This document shows, one piece after another, positions 25,996 to 34,643 of a DNA stretch of 55,609 bases; the stretch's first letter is position 1; each line of letters begins with the position of its first letter. A program made the position numbers and the translations under genes. Below the pieces are notes generated by a model. The model worked only from the letters and a program-made list of their open reading frames with translations, ran no database searches and was not told where the DNA came from. This stretch comes from Carboxylicivirga sp. (GTDB lineage Bacteria; Bacteroidota; Bacteroidia; Bacteroidales; Marinilabiliaceae), in NCBI GenBank assembly GCA_025210475.1, contig JAOARW010000005.1, forward strand, positions 1 through 55,609, read 5' to 3'.

Positions 25996-28491
25996 TTATT
26001 GAAGCTCTATGCTTCCTAATGCCTTTTTTGAGGAGGATTTCTTTGACTGTGTGCTTCGCTTCGGTTTGTCATCATCTTTCTTGCGAAATGCGAAGTATGC
26101 ACCAGTACCAATCAATGCCACTACGCCAATACCGATACCTATTTTAGCACCTTTGCTCATGCCTTTTTTTGTTGGTGTAACCGTTTGAGGGGCTACTGGA
26201 GTAAGCGATGTAGGTTGTGGGCTGTAGTTACCCGATTTCATTATCGGTTGTGGGGTATAACTGGTGGTCTGCGGAGCTACGTAATTACTTGCTTCCGAAA
26301 CCTGAGTGTCTGAATTTGATGGCACATACTGTGATACCGTATTTTTGACTTTTTTAGCCTTAGAGAATTTGCTCTTGATTTTTGTGAAGATGTTTTTTAC
26401 AGGTTTTAGCCAACTTTTGATTTTTGCCAATACACCTGTAGCTGCACCAACTGATGCTGCGGTAGCTACTGCACCCATTTGTCCTAATTCACCAAGTTCT
26501 CCGATGGCTTCCAATCCTTGCAAGTCAGCCAGTAAACCATCAACGCCCTTCAATGAGAAGTCTCTGCTTTTTTGTTTAGCCCCTTTCAATATTGCTTTTC
26601 TCAGGTTCTTTTCCCTGCCTTGCAATCCTTTAAATAGCTTGCGTACACGTCTGTGGCGTTTCTTTAAGTCCTTTAATTTTTTAGCATCAATGTTGTATTT
26701 GGATGCCAATTGGTCAGGTAGATAAGCGTATTGAAGTTTCTTGGCAATGCCAAACATATTCAATCGTAAAGCTGCCAATAAACCGTTACGGATAGCAATG
26801 GAAAGTGGATTAAAACGGACGATGGCTTTAGCTACTTTCTTGGCGACTTTACCGACTTTTTTAGCTGCTTTCTTAATGCCTTTACCAATCTTTCTGCCAA
26901 TTCGCTTTAGTGACTTAAAGAATCCACCTAAACCTCTGTCTCCGTTTAAGCCATCAATGGATTCATCTAAATCATCTAATTCTGCTAACCCTTCAATGGC
27001 ATCTATATCGTACTTTATCAGTCCTTTTTGTGCAAGCTTAGCTTCAATGCTTTCCAGTTTGGCTAGTACTTTATCACGTTGGGGAGTATTCCAAAACTTG
27101 ATTGCCTGGTCCAACATGGCAATAAATTGGTCAGGGTTTTGGATATGAGCCATTTTATCCTTGTTTTCCTGATTCTTTAAAAGGAAATTTCGGGTGCGAA
27201 CTAAATAGCGGTAAGTGGCATCGTCTGCATCACCCAATCCGTTAATGGCATCGTCAAAGTCAACGCCTGATACTATAGCGATAAGTTCTTCATGGTCGGC
27301 TTGTGCCTGATGACCACCTGCCAAATCAATACCTGATAGTATTGAAATTGGTAAGCCTAAAGAACTTGAACCTGTTAAACCATCAATACCTTTAAGTCCA
27401 GCCATCTGAACAGGTGACATATCAAAGTTGGATTGCTCAAAGCTGTATGGCTTTTGGTAATCGAATTTTGATAGTACCGGGTCAATTACTATCTCATCTT
27501 CCGAATCACCCAAAGCAGGAACAATAACATAGATATGTTGGAAGTTCTTTTTACCGTCATACTTGGTAATACGGAGCTTGAACGAAATGCCCAGGTTCTT
27601 TAATAGCGAACCCACAAAAATGCTGTAATCATCACAGTCAATCCCTGCTGATTTTATGCCTTTTTGTTTGAATCTCATTTGCCCATCCAACCAAGAACGT
27701 GCGGGAGTACGAAGTTGCTCTGTACCGTCTTCGTCTTTATGATATTGGAGATACTTGTATGAAAAGTCAAAGATGTTTTTACAAGATGCTTTCATGTTAT
27801 CACCTTGTAACATTGAAGCAAGTTCCTCTACTTCAAGGAAGTGTTCGGCTATAATTTCAATACAACTTTCAACGGTTTCCAGGACATTGCCGTTCTTTAC
27901 AAATACATCTGTGCCGGATGCCTTTTTTATCAGGTGGTTGAATTTACGACCGTCCTGTGTATTACGTGGGCCGGACACAATGCCTAATTCTCCCAATGCT
28001 AATCCGTTCATATTATCGTCTGTTAAATTTTGCGTAGTAGTAATGGTTTCGCCATTAATGCTTAGCGAAAGAGTAAAGCTCATATCTGCTTTAAGCTGTG
28101 CGGTGTTTTGAAGCAATGCTGTAGATAAACCTTTTCCTACAAGGTTTAGGTATGGCACTTGAAACATGATTTCAGGCTCTTGTGTAGAACCAGCTCCAAT
28201 GGTAAGACCTTTAATGTCGGGGGTGGAATAAGCAATTGCCGAACCTTTGTAGTTTGCGACTACCTGGTTAACGGCTAATGTGATGGGTGCTTTAGTGGGA
28301 TTATAACAGCGAAGTTTTACGGCAAATTGGACTTCCTGCAAGTTCATTTTGTGAATTCGGAATCCTAATAGGGCAAAGTTCATCTTTGCACCGGAGAGAA
28401 GCTTTTTACCTTTCTTAATCAGGTAAAATCCACCGCCAACGGCTGCAACAACTGCTAATGTGCCTAGAATTTTCTTCGTGCTTGCTTCCAT
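25996..28491 (-). CDS. Large membrane protein with LEA14-like and transglutaminase-like domains
   Basis: The protein has about 831 residues. An N-terminal transmembrane helix (KILGTLAVVAAVGGGFYLI) precedes an LEA14/WHy-like beta domain (about 30-160, with VKLRCYNPTKAPITLAV). A transglutaminase-like fold follows, with cysteine in GIDCDDYSIF (about residue 285), histidine in FQHIYVIV and aspartate in VIDPV, the C-H-D triad. Two lysine-rich basic stretches and a second hydrophobic helix near the C-terminus (GAKIGIGIGVVALIGTGAYFAF) end the protein. It is the first gene of the late operon. It may be a virion membrane protein with peptidase or crosslinking activity, possibly for maturation. An ATG at 28506 is an alternative start. 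Confidence 0.72.
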   Translation of the reverse strand: MEASTKKILGTLAVVAAVGGGFYLIKKGKKLLSGAKMNFALLGFRIHKMNLQEVQFAVKLRCYNPTKAPITLAVNQVVANYKGSAIAYSTPDIKGLTIGAGSTQEPEIMFQVPYLNLVGKGLSTALLQNTAQLKADMSFTLSLSINGETITTTQNLTDDNMNGLALGELGIVSGPRNTQDGRKFNHLIKKASGTDVFVKNGNVLETVESCIEIIAEHFLEVEELASMLQGDNMKASCKNIFDFSYKYLQYHKDEDGTEQLRTPARSWLDGQMRFKQKGIKSAGIDCDDYSIFVGSLLKNLGISFKLRITKYDGKKNFQHIYVIVPALGDSEDEIVIDPVLSKFDYQKPYSFEQSNFDMSPVQMAGLKGIDGLTGSSSLGLPISILSGIDLAGGHQAQADHEELIAIVSGVDFDDAINGLGDADDATYRYLVRTRNFLLKNQENKDKMAHIQNPDQFIAMLDQAIKFWNTPQRDKVLAKLESIEAKLAQKGLIKYDIDAIEGLAELDDLDESIDGLNGDRGLGGFFKSLKRIGRKIGKGIKKAAKKVGKVAKKVAKAIVRFNPLSIAIRNGLLAALRLNMFGIAKKLQYAYLPDQLASKYNIDAKKLKDLKKRHRRVRKLFKGLQGREKNLRKAILKGAKQKSRDFSLKGVDGLLADLQGLEAIGELGELGQMGAVATAASVGAATGVLAKIKSWLKPVKNIFTKIKSKFSKAKKVKNTVSQYVPSNSDTQVSEASNYVAPQTTSYTPQPIMKSGNYSPQPTSLTPVAPQTVTPTKKGMSKGAKIGIGIGVVALIGTGAYFAFRKKDDDKPKRSTQSKKSSSKKALGSIELQ

Positions 28492-28497
28492 AATGGA

Positions 28498-28505
28498 AAC
28501 AAACA
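28498..28505 (-). promoter_or_regulatory. Possible -7 box of the late promoter
   Basis: On the minus strand TATGTTTG fits TAnnTTTG just upstream of the ATG at 28491. It overlaps the alternative ATG at 28506, so if it is used the late messenger would have a very short leader. Confidence 0.35.
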
Positions 28506-28532
28506 TATAGTAGGCTTATGGCGGGGAGTTGC

Positions 28533-28575
28533 TTGTATTTGGTTAGGATTTGCCGTGATTGGTTGTATTTGGTTA
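28533..28575 (-). promoter_or_regulatory. Two 13-bp direct repeats upstream of the late operon
   Basis: TTGTATTTGGTTA occurs perfectly at 28533-28545 and 28563-28575, exactly 30 bp apart (about three helical turns). A weaker relative (TGATTGG) lies between them. The position 40-85 bp upstream of the first late gene suggests binding sites for a late-gene activator. Confidence 0.5.
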
Positions 28576-28591
28576 TTTTTTGATAGAGGGT

Positions 28592-28619
28592 ACAAAAAAA
28601 GTCGGTAGTATACCGACTT
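28592..28619 (-). terminator. Terminator of the defence operon
   Basis: AAGTCGGTA, loop GTA, TACCGACTT gives a perfect 9-bp stem. On the minus strand it runs into TTTTTTT. It lies 39 bp after the stop of the RES-domain gene and separates the defence operon from the late operon. Confidence 0.85.
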
Positions 28620-28657
28620 GAAATATTTTGATTGAACAAATCATTTTAATTCCATAG

Positions 28658-29557
28658 TTAATTAACTCCCAATTTATTTTCAATCTCAGTATTAGTAAAC
28701 CTTAAATTTGGGTCTGAAATGTCATTAAGATGAAAAGTCTCACTCCCTTCTATTACATTACCAAATCTTAGATTATTTATTATAGCTAATTTTCCTTTTT
28801 TATGTAACCGACAGTCCAAAACAGATACTAGTTCCAGTTTTTCATCAACCGTCTCAGGTTTTATTGCAACATTAATGCCTAATCCCATTGTCCGCACACT
28901 TGGGTAGATAACACCATCAAATCCACTTTGCGTACATTTCAATGAAAAGAGTGCAGAAATCAAATAATTATAATCTTCATCTTCAGCCACAAACTTACTA
29001 AACTCGCTAGAATAAAAGTTGTTTATTTGCTTGAAAGCTTTTTGCTCTGGATAAGTATATTGAGCAATACTTTCATAAAACTCTTCACTCATTTTTTTTA
29101 ACCAATTGTTTTTAGCATTTCTATAACGTGTAAAAAGAATGGTAATTAATGAGATTTTTGACTTTACTCTCCATTTTCCATAAAGTACTCTTTGAGTACC
29201 ATCCAGTTTCGTGTTCCTTAAAAAAGAAACAGACTCCATTGCACTTGTAACTCTTGGATTGTCAATTCCTTCATCGTCAATCTCAGGAGGTATTACTGCC
29301 CCATAAAGCATTGTCTGTTGTGGTGTGCTAGCTCGTTGGTAAGTTGAATTTAACTCTTGTGGTTTATATGACAGGCCACTTACTGAAGTTATTATTTCGC
29401 TCTCATCAACTGGTCTTGCTCTATGAATTAATCTTCCTTCATTAAATTCCGTTACCATCATTGGAAATCTTCCAAATTTTTTAAAGAAATTTTCTAATTC
29501 ATCAACTGGGTATTCTTTCCAATTTAAACCCCTTATTTCGTTAAATACTTTTCTCAT
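28658..29557 (-). CDS. RES-domain protein, putative NAD-consuming toxin
   Basis: This 299-residue protein shows RES-like features: an arginine context near the start (RLIHRARPVDES, about 42-53), a central helical insert, and near the end GFDGVIYPSVRTMGLGINVAIKP (here split: GFDGVIYPSVRT, then GLGINVAI), which parallels the GI.YPS...G.N.AL signature. Characterised RES toxins degrade NAD. No Xre/MbcA-type antitoxin gene is adjacent, so it may act as an effector of the operon rather than a toxin-antitoxin pair. It is the last gene before the terminator at 28592. A 127-bp gap separates it from the nuclease gene, so it may have its own promoter. Confidence 0.6.
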   Translation of the reverse strand: MRKVFNEIRGLNWKEYPVDELENFFKKFGRFPMMVTEFNEGRLIHRARPVDESEIITSVSGLSYKPQELNSTYQRASTPQQTMLYGAVIPPEIDDEGIDNPRVTSAMESVSFLRNTKLDGTQRVLYGKWRVKSKISLITILFTRYRNAKNNWLKKMSEEFYESIAQYTYPEQKAFKQINNFYSSEFSKFVAEDEDYNYLISALFSLKCTQSGFDGVIYPSVRTMGLGINVAIKPETVDEKLELVSVLDCRLHKKGKLAIINNLRFGNVIEGSETFHLNDISDPNLRFTNTEIENKLGVN

Positions 29558-29684
29558 ATAAATGTGTACATAAATGAAATGCTAAGGATAGCAACCATGT
29601 CATTGATTATTAAATCACACTTAAAATAATGTATGCATAGCACAAACATGTCTGTTCTTTATAATACCTTAATTTTAATACTCT

Positions 29685-30695
29685 TTATATCTCAAAAAAG
29701 TCCTTCCTGTTCACTTTGCAAAAATCTACCATTATCGCTAAGACTCCTTTAATATCTGATTCTAATTCTGATGGTTTTAGTAATTGTTGATTAAACGCTA
29801 ACTTTTCATAATTTTTTGCCCACCTAAAGATATTTTTAGTTGTTTCAACTTTTGAATAGAACTCTTTTAGTATATCCATTTCGGTAGTATCTAAGGATTT
29901 TTTAATGTCATTTACACTAAGTTTTGAATCAGCAATTCTTACTGCCATTTCAATAGTTTTATTAACACCATCCTTTCCCAGGTTTCCATATTTAAAGCCG
30001 TCACTTAAAGCTTCTTTTCGCTTATCTGAATCTAAAAAAGCAATATCTTTTAGAATGTAATCTAAAATAAGTAAGCTATGTGAAAGAGTTATATAAACTG
30101 CTCTAATTGCAATATCTTTTTTTTGTCTATCAAAACACTTTCTAATGAAATAGGTAAGTAATATTAATGTAGAATTATACCCACTAAAATCTAATTCGTT
30201 TAGTAATCTAGATTTTGATGATTCATAAAGATTTTTCCAAGACTGATTGCGATACTCTTTATAACTTTTTACAGATCCAAGTAATTTAGATAAATCTTCT
30301 TCGGATAATCTTTCATTATTTCCTTCTGGTAGTTTTTGGAGAAAGTTGCCATCAAGAATTTTAACATTATGTGTTAAACCGTATTTTCTAACCACTTCCT
30401 TTTTATCAGACGTAGCAACGACACAATTATCAAAACATAATAGTTTCTGTAAACCTTTTGCCCACAAAATTCTTTCAAATGCTTTTGGTGTTTTTTTATT
30501 TTTAATATCAACATTAGTCCGAACCCTATCTAAACTAGAGAACCTTCCATATAGAAATAAATCAATATCTGTTATATCATTGTTTTCTACGGTATACTTA
30601 ACACCTCTAGCAACGTAATAACCATTATTTAGGAAGTAAGTCCTGAGCTTTTCTTCCATAAGTTCACCTTTGAATAGTTTTGTTTGATTTTCCAT
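29685..30695 (-). CDS. PD-(D/E)XK nuclease-like protein
   Basis: The protein has 336 residues. The N-terminal 120 residues fit a restriction-endonuclease fold: GELMEEKLRTYFLNNGYYV (helix with glutamate), then TDIDLFLYGR (aspartate), then NVDIKNKKTPKAFERILWA (D-x-K followed by a helix), and VVATSDK. The remaining 210 residues are helical and unrecognised. Cleavage of foreign or modified DNA is the likely role. Its ATG overlaps the upstream stop codon (TAATG), so it is coupled to the unrecognised gene before it. It is the second nuclease-like domain in this set, after the one fused to the GHKL ATPase. Confidence 0.65.
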   Translation of the reverse strand: MENQTKLFKGELMEEKLRTYFLNNGYYVARGVKYTVENNDITDIDLFLYGRFSSLDRVRTNVDIKNKKTPKAFERILWAKGLQKLLCFDNCVVATSDKKEVVRKYGLTHNVKILDGNFLQKLPEGNNERLSEEDLSKLLGSVKSYKEYRNQSWKNLYESSKSRLLNELDFSGYNSTLILLTYFIRKCFDRQKKDIAIRAVYITLSHSLLILDYILKDIAFLDSDKRKEALSDGFKYGNLGKDGVNKTIEMAVRIADSKLSVNDIKKSLDTTEMDILKEFYSKVETTKNIFRWAKNYEKLAFNQQLLKPSELESDIKGVLAIMVDFCKVNRKDFFEI

Positions 30696-31951
30696 TAGCT
30701 TCTCATTGTTCTTAAAAGTTCACCAACATTTTTATTTCCAGAAGTATCTTTTTTTCGCCTGTTTTTGGTACGAATCTTTTCTGGTCCTGAATAATTTGAA
30801 ACATTTGTGCTATTCAAATCTGTTTCTATCGTTTCATATTCTGCCAAATCTCCATTCTCTAATACTGCAAGTGCCAATTGTCCAATATCAAACTTTAATA
30901 ATCGCATGTAGTACATGCCATACCCAGCACTTTGCAGTTGTATTACTCTATTAAGTTCTAAAACTTGATAATCTTGACCAATTGCGGTACAAGGACCAAC
31001 AGGACTTCCTCTAAGTAATTTTCTCAAGGTATTTCTTAACATAGAATAACCTTGTATTCTTCCACGACCAGAGGAACTAATGTGCATTCCATACATAAGT
31101 GATGAGATGAAAGCTTTTGCTAAATCTAAAGCATCATCCTCAAAAGGATTTCCAAACTTTGAAAATGACGAAGGTTTGGTAATGAAAACTTTAGTATGTG
31201 AATCATTACTAACCTCATTAAAGTCATACATTGCAATTGCTTGAAGTTTTTCAAGTAGGTTTTCTCCTAGTATTGCTTTTGCCTTTTCATAGGTAATACA
31301 GCCTTGCTCTGATAAAAGGGAATCAACTTCTGAAACTTTTGTAGTTTCATCTGATGACAACGAACTTAAAACCTTTGAGGTTTTCTCAATTGCACCCTGT
31401 TTAAATAGATTACCATTAAAGTATACTTTTTCATCATCAAAAACCTCATAATCTATCAGGTGAATATCTTCTGCTTGTTTTAAAAGATTATTAGTTTCCT
31501 TTTTTGCTAAGTGATATGTATCTCCAATGTAATCTTTTAGTAGATTGTCCTTAATTGGACAGTCAGAACTATAGTTGGCTAATTCAAGTGATGCTTTCTG
31601 AAAGTTATCACTTGATGTATTATTAAATATATCGGAAGTATGTGAAAGTACATTTGATGTTGTTATTCCAAGCACAGAAATATCTCCATTTTTAGAAGTA
31701 TCTATCAACTGAGAGTCTTTCAAAACACCTTTTATTGAAGCAAGTTCAATTTTTTTTATGTTCGAAGCTTTTGCAATAGCATTAACCTTTTCTTTTGACA
31801 ATGTGCTTTCCTCTTCGGAAGCGGCAAGGCTTGATAAAAACAAACCACATTTGCCGGCAAGTTCAATGTCTTCAAAATCAGGAGCTGTCGTAACATCTTG
31901 AATTTTCTTTGTATGATGAATTAACCAAGCTCCTTCCGTTCTTTTTTCCAT
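30695..31951 (-). CDS. Unrecognised protein of the defence operon
   Basis: This 418-residue protein is not assigned. The first 210 residues read as repeated helical units that may be tandem winged-helix or tetrahelical segments (KEKVNAIAKASNIKKIELA; KDNLLKDYIGDTYHLAKKE). The C-terminal third contains SGRGRIQGYSML and LRKLLRGSPVGPC, basic motifs that may contact nucleic acid, and a lysine/arginine-rich tail (KNRRKKD). It is sandwiched between the GHKL ATPase (32 bp gap) and the nuclease (1-bp overlap), so it probably works with them, perhaps as a DNA-recognition or adaptor subunit. Confidence 0.6.
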   Translation of the reverse strand: MEKRTEGAWLIHHTKKIQDVTTAPDFEDIELAGKCGLFLSSLAASEEESTLSKEKVNAIAKASNIKKIELASIKGVLKDSQLIDTSKNGDISVLGITTSNVLSHTSDIFNNTSSDNFQKASLELANYSSDCPIKDNLLKDYIGDTYHLAKKETNNLLKQAEDIHLIDYEVFDDEKVYFNGNLFKQGAIEKTSKVLSSLSSDETTKVSEVDSLLSEQGCITYEKAKAILGENLLEKLQAIAMYDFNEVSNDSHTKVFITKPSSFSKFGNPFEDDALDLAKAFISSLMYGMHISSSGRGRIQGYSMLRNTLRKLLRGSPVGPCTAIGQDYQVLELNRVIQLQSAGYGMYYMRLLKFDIGQLALAVLENGDLAEYETIETDLNSTNVSNYSGPEKIRTKNRRKKDTSGNKNVGELLRTMRS

Positions 31952-31983
31952 TTCTAAATATGTTTTAATATTTTAAATTCAAT

Positions 31984-33825
31984 TTATTCTTCTATAAATT
32001 TACTCTTTATGAGATTTAAAAATGCTGAATTCCTTGAGTCAGCATCGGTTACAACAGCATCTAAATCCCAGATAAACACACCGATAGGTAAAACTATTTT
32101 AGGATTTAAACTAATAGCAACTTTAGTTTCTCGATAATACATCTTACCTGATGAATATAGTTCTGTATATTCACCAGCTAAAGCTGTTTCTACTTCTTCA
32201 TTGAATTCGATTATGCCATAAAACCAAATTCTTTGAATCTGATTTTTGTAATACTGCATTAACTTTCTTGCTCTTTTCTCTAGTTGAGTAACAACTTTCA
32301 TGTTCTCCTCTAAAGAAATGCCACGTTTTTTTAGCTCAACTATGACAACATCGAAAGGTTTTCCTTCTGATGGGTTGTTAGAGAAGACCAAAGCTATATC
32401 AGGTCTATTATCATCACGTTCAAACTCTTCTTCTGTAATAACTCCTACAAGTTCACCCATTTCTCTGTCACTCAGAACAGTCTCATATGTCATATACTTA
32501 TCGTCAAGTAACCATGAATTATTTCTATATAAATCATTAACCATATTTTCTTTCTCAAACTTTCCGTCTTTTTTCATAAGAGCAAACATCTTATGCAATT
32601 CTGTCTCGCTATCAGAATTTGTAGATTTTTTGAGGGTTTCAATGGTTACTTGCCTAAATAATATGTATTCAGTTAATGCTCTTGCAGATATTTCAAGGCT
32701 TTTTTCATATTGTTCGTCAGATAAACTACTTGCCTCTAATATCTCCTTTTGAGCTTTGAAGAAATCGTCTTGCGCCCTTTTAAGAATATCAGCTCGTGAT
32801 ATATAACCAATATTTTCAGAATCAAAATATCCACTTAGGTGGGGATACCTATTAGTTAAACCATTTTTAGTTTCTTTATTTCGTTCTTTAATTCTAGGTA
32901 TTGCTCTTTCAATTATCTCAGCAACCTTTTTTCTAAATATTTTTTGAACACTCTTCAATTCAGTTTTAGAAATAGTTAACACTTGTCTTGTAGAATCAAC
33001 TTTACCTGTAAAAAAGTCTGAGAATAATAAAAAGACAATTTTGTAGTTTGAGGGTATATTTTCATCTGCAATTAGGTCAACCTTTACAGTTCGGTTATCA
33101 ACTGAAATGGCTGCAATTAATGAACTATCAGATATACTTTCAACTTCTTGAATTGAATAGTGAAGAAAAAATTTATCAATTAAATTAATTGAGCTATCTA
33201 ATTCAACAGTCTCAAAATCTGGTATATCTGAATTGTTAAGTATCTCCTGAAAATCCCTACTTTCAATAGTTGAGTTGATATTAATTGTTACATTTTTACC
33301 TTCCTTTTTCAACTGGAAAAGTCTCGAGTAAAACTCTTCCAATATTCTGTTTTTTAAGTACTCAGGCTTTAGATATTCATTTTTACCTAATTTTTGAAGG
33401 GTATATCCTGTCATTGAAAAAGTTGTTCCCGACTTAGTTTCAGGAACAGTAGTAATGTTAAAATTGTCTTCATTAAAGCCTTCATTAAAATCGAATTCTC
33501 TTTTCTTAGTTTTGTCGTAAAAACTTAAAACTTTTACATCATCAAAATAGCATAAGTATACTAATCGTCCCAACCCTTTATGTGTACTTTCTTCTACATC
33601 AAATAAATTAGAAAACTTACTATATCTATCATTAGAAAATCCAATCCCATTATCTGAAATTACGATTTGTAAAGATTCCGGTTTATTAAATGCGTTTGTT
33701 GAAATGGAGATATTTATCTCATCGGCATCGGCATCTAGTGCATTTGCAATAGCTTCGAAATACACCATTTCTAATGAGGAATTTCCAAAAAACATTTTTA
33801 CCGCTTGTCCCAATTTGACTTTCAT
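31984..33825 (-). CDS. MutL/MORC-like GHKL ATPase with C-terminal nuclease motif
   Basis: This 613-residue protein has an N-terminal Bergerat-fold ATPase: N-box EAIANALDA (N28), SDNGIGF (about 57-63) and GLGRLVY (about 84-90). A transducer-like middle region follows. The C-terminal region carries RPDIALVFSN (about 474) and DVVIVELKKRG (about 498), the D...ELKK layout of a PD-(D/E)XK nuclease. MutL/MORC-type ATPases linked to restriction-modification systems have been described in bacteria. Here the gene follows the HsdR and endonuclease genes with a 26-bp gap on the same strand. It is likely a DNA clamp or translocase that activates cleavage. The exact subfamily is uncertain. Confidence 0.75.
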   Translation of the reverse strand: MKVKLGQAVKMFFGNSSLEMVYFEAIANALDADADEINISISTNAFNKPESLQIVISDNGIGFSNDRYSKFSNLFDVEESTHKGLGRLVYLCYFDDVKVLSFYDKTKKREFDFNEGFNEDNFNITTVPETKSGTTFSMTGYTLQKLGKNEYLKPEYLKNRILEEFYSRLFQLKKEGKNVTININSTIESRDFQEILNNSDIPDFETVELDSSINLIDKFFLHYSIQEVESISDSSLIAAISVDNRTVKVDLIADENIPSNYKIVFLLFSDFFTGKVDSTRQVLTISKTELKSVQKIFRKKVAEIIERAIPRIKERNKETKNGLTNRYPHLSGYFDSENIGYISRADILKRAQDDFFKAQKEILEASSLSDEQYEKSLEISARALTEYILFRQVTIETLKKSTNSDSETELHKMFALMKKDGKFEKENMVNDLYRNNSWLLDDKYMTYETVLSDREMGELVGVITEEEFERDDNRPDIALVFSNNPSEGKPFDVVIVELKKRGISLEENMKVVTQLEKRARKLMQYYKNQIQRIWFYGIIEFNEEVETALAGEYTELYSSGKMYYRETKVAISLNPKIVLPIGVFIWDLDAVVTDADSRNSAFLNLIKSKFIEE

Positions 33826-33851
33826 CTCTTTACTCTATTTAGTGAATAAAT

Positions 33852-34643
33852 TCATTTACATTTAACTGCTTCCTTATTATATCCATAATTACTTCGTGGT
33901 TTTTTAAAGCTCCAATTTACCTTATCTGTTAGAGCTTCAATTTCTTTTTCAACCACATCTGGCAAATTAGGAAAGAAGTCTATTCCTGTAATACTTTCAA
34001 TGCTATCAACTGAAACAGTATAAGATTCCAAAGGCAGCGGACATTTTTCATTTGGCATTAAGAATGCGATACATTTAGTTGATTGCGAATCATTTTTTAG
34101 AATTATTTTATAATAATAATCAGGGACGCTAACTTGGTTAGTAACACCTATTTTATGTGATATACTGCTTAACACTGGCCCACAAACTATATATAAAGTT
34201 CCGTTCCGCTCCACCATGCTTCTTTCCAATGATTCAAGATGTGCCCATCTGATTCTATTTAAGTCTTTATGCTGAGGAGACATGTTGGACATAAAAAATG
34301 TTTCATCCATTGCCTCACAACTAAATTGCATATTCCTTGAACAAAGCATGTGTCCTGCATCATAAAGTGGAGCTGATTTATAATCCGAATAAGTTGCTGA
34401 ACCTGTTAAAACTGTAGGGTCTACACGAAAATTATTTTTACGTTCGACAACTTTAAATAACATTTCAGGTTTTAACTCATAAGCAACCCATTTGGGTTGT
34501 TCATGCTGTTCGGAGTATGAAAGAGTATAATAGGTATGTTTAATTAGCGTATCTCCATTTATCATTGGCAGATAATCAAACACTTGCGAATATGCGAAAT
34601 GAACACAGCAAGCTATTACAATTGTTATAATAGTTTTTTTCAT
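33852..34643 (-). CDS. Secreted DNA/RNA non-specific endonuclease
   Basis: This 263-residue protein has a signal peptide (MKKTIITIVIACCVHFAYSQ), so it is exported to the periplasm or beyond. The beta-beta-alpha-metal nuclease core is seen in YDAGHMLCSRNM (catalytic histidine at about 98) and FFMSNMSPQHKDLNRIRWAHLE (split here: FFMSNMSPQHK, NRIRWAHLE), with N129 and E137. The usual DRGH motif reads DAGH, so the conserved arginine is replaced by alanine. It overlaps hsdR by 4 bp (ATGA), which ties a periplasmic nuclease to a cytoplasmic restriction operon. It may degrade incoming phage DNA before entry or simply scavenge nucleotides. Confidence 0.82.
   Translation of the reverse strand: MKKTIITIVIACCVHFAYSQVFDYLPMINGDTLIKHTYYTLSYSEQHEQPKWVAYELKPEMLFKVVERKNNFRVDPTVLTGSATYSDYKSAPLYDAGHMLCSRNMQFSCEAMDETFFMSNMSPQHKDLNRIRWAHLESLERSMVERNGTLYIVCGPVLSSISHKIGVTNQVSVPDYYYKIILKNDSQSTKCIAFLMPNEKCPLPLESYTVSVDSIESITGIDFFPNLPDVVEKEIEALTDKVNWSFKKPRSNYGYNKEAVKCK

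Noticed and set aside
6809..28506. Conjugative plasmid or ICE instead of a phage
   Set aside because: Polyvalent proteins also occur in conjugative elements, but no relaxase, VirB4, VirD4 or Tra genes were seen, while holin, endolysin, antirepressor and fibre genes are present.
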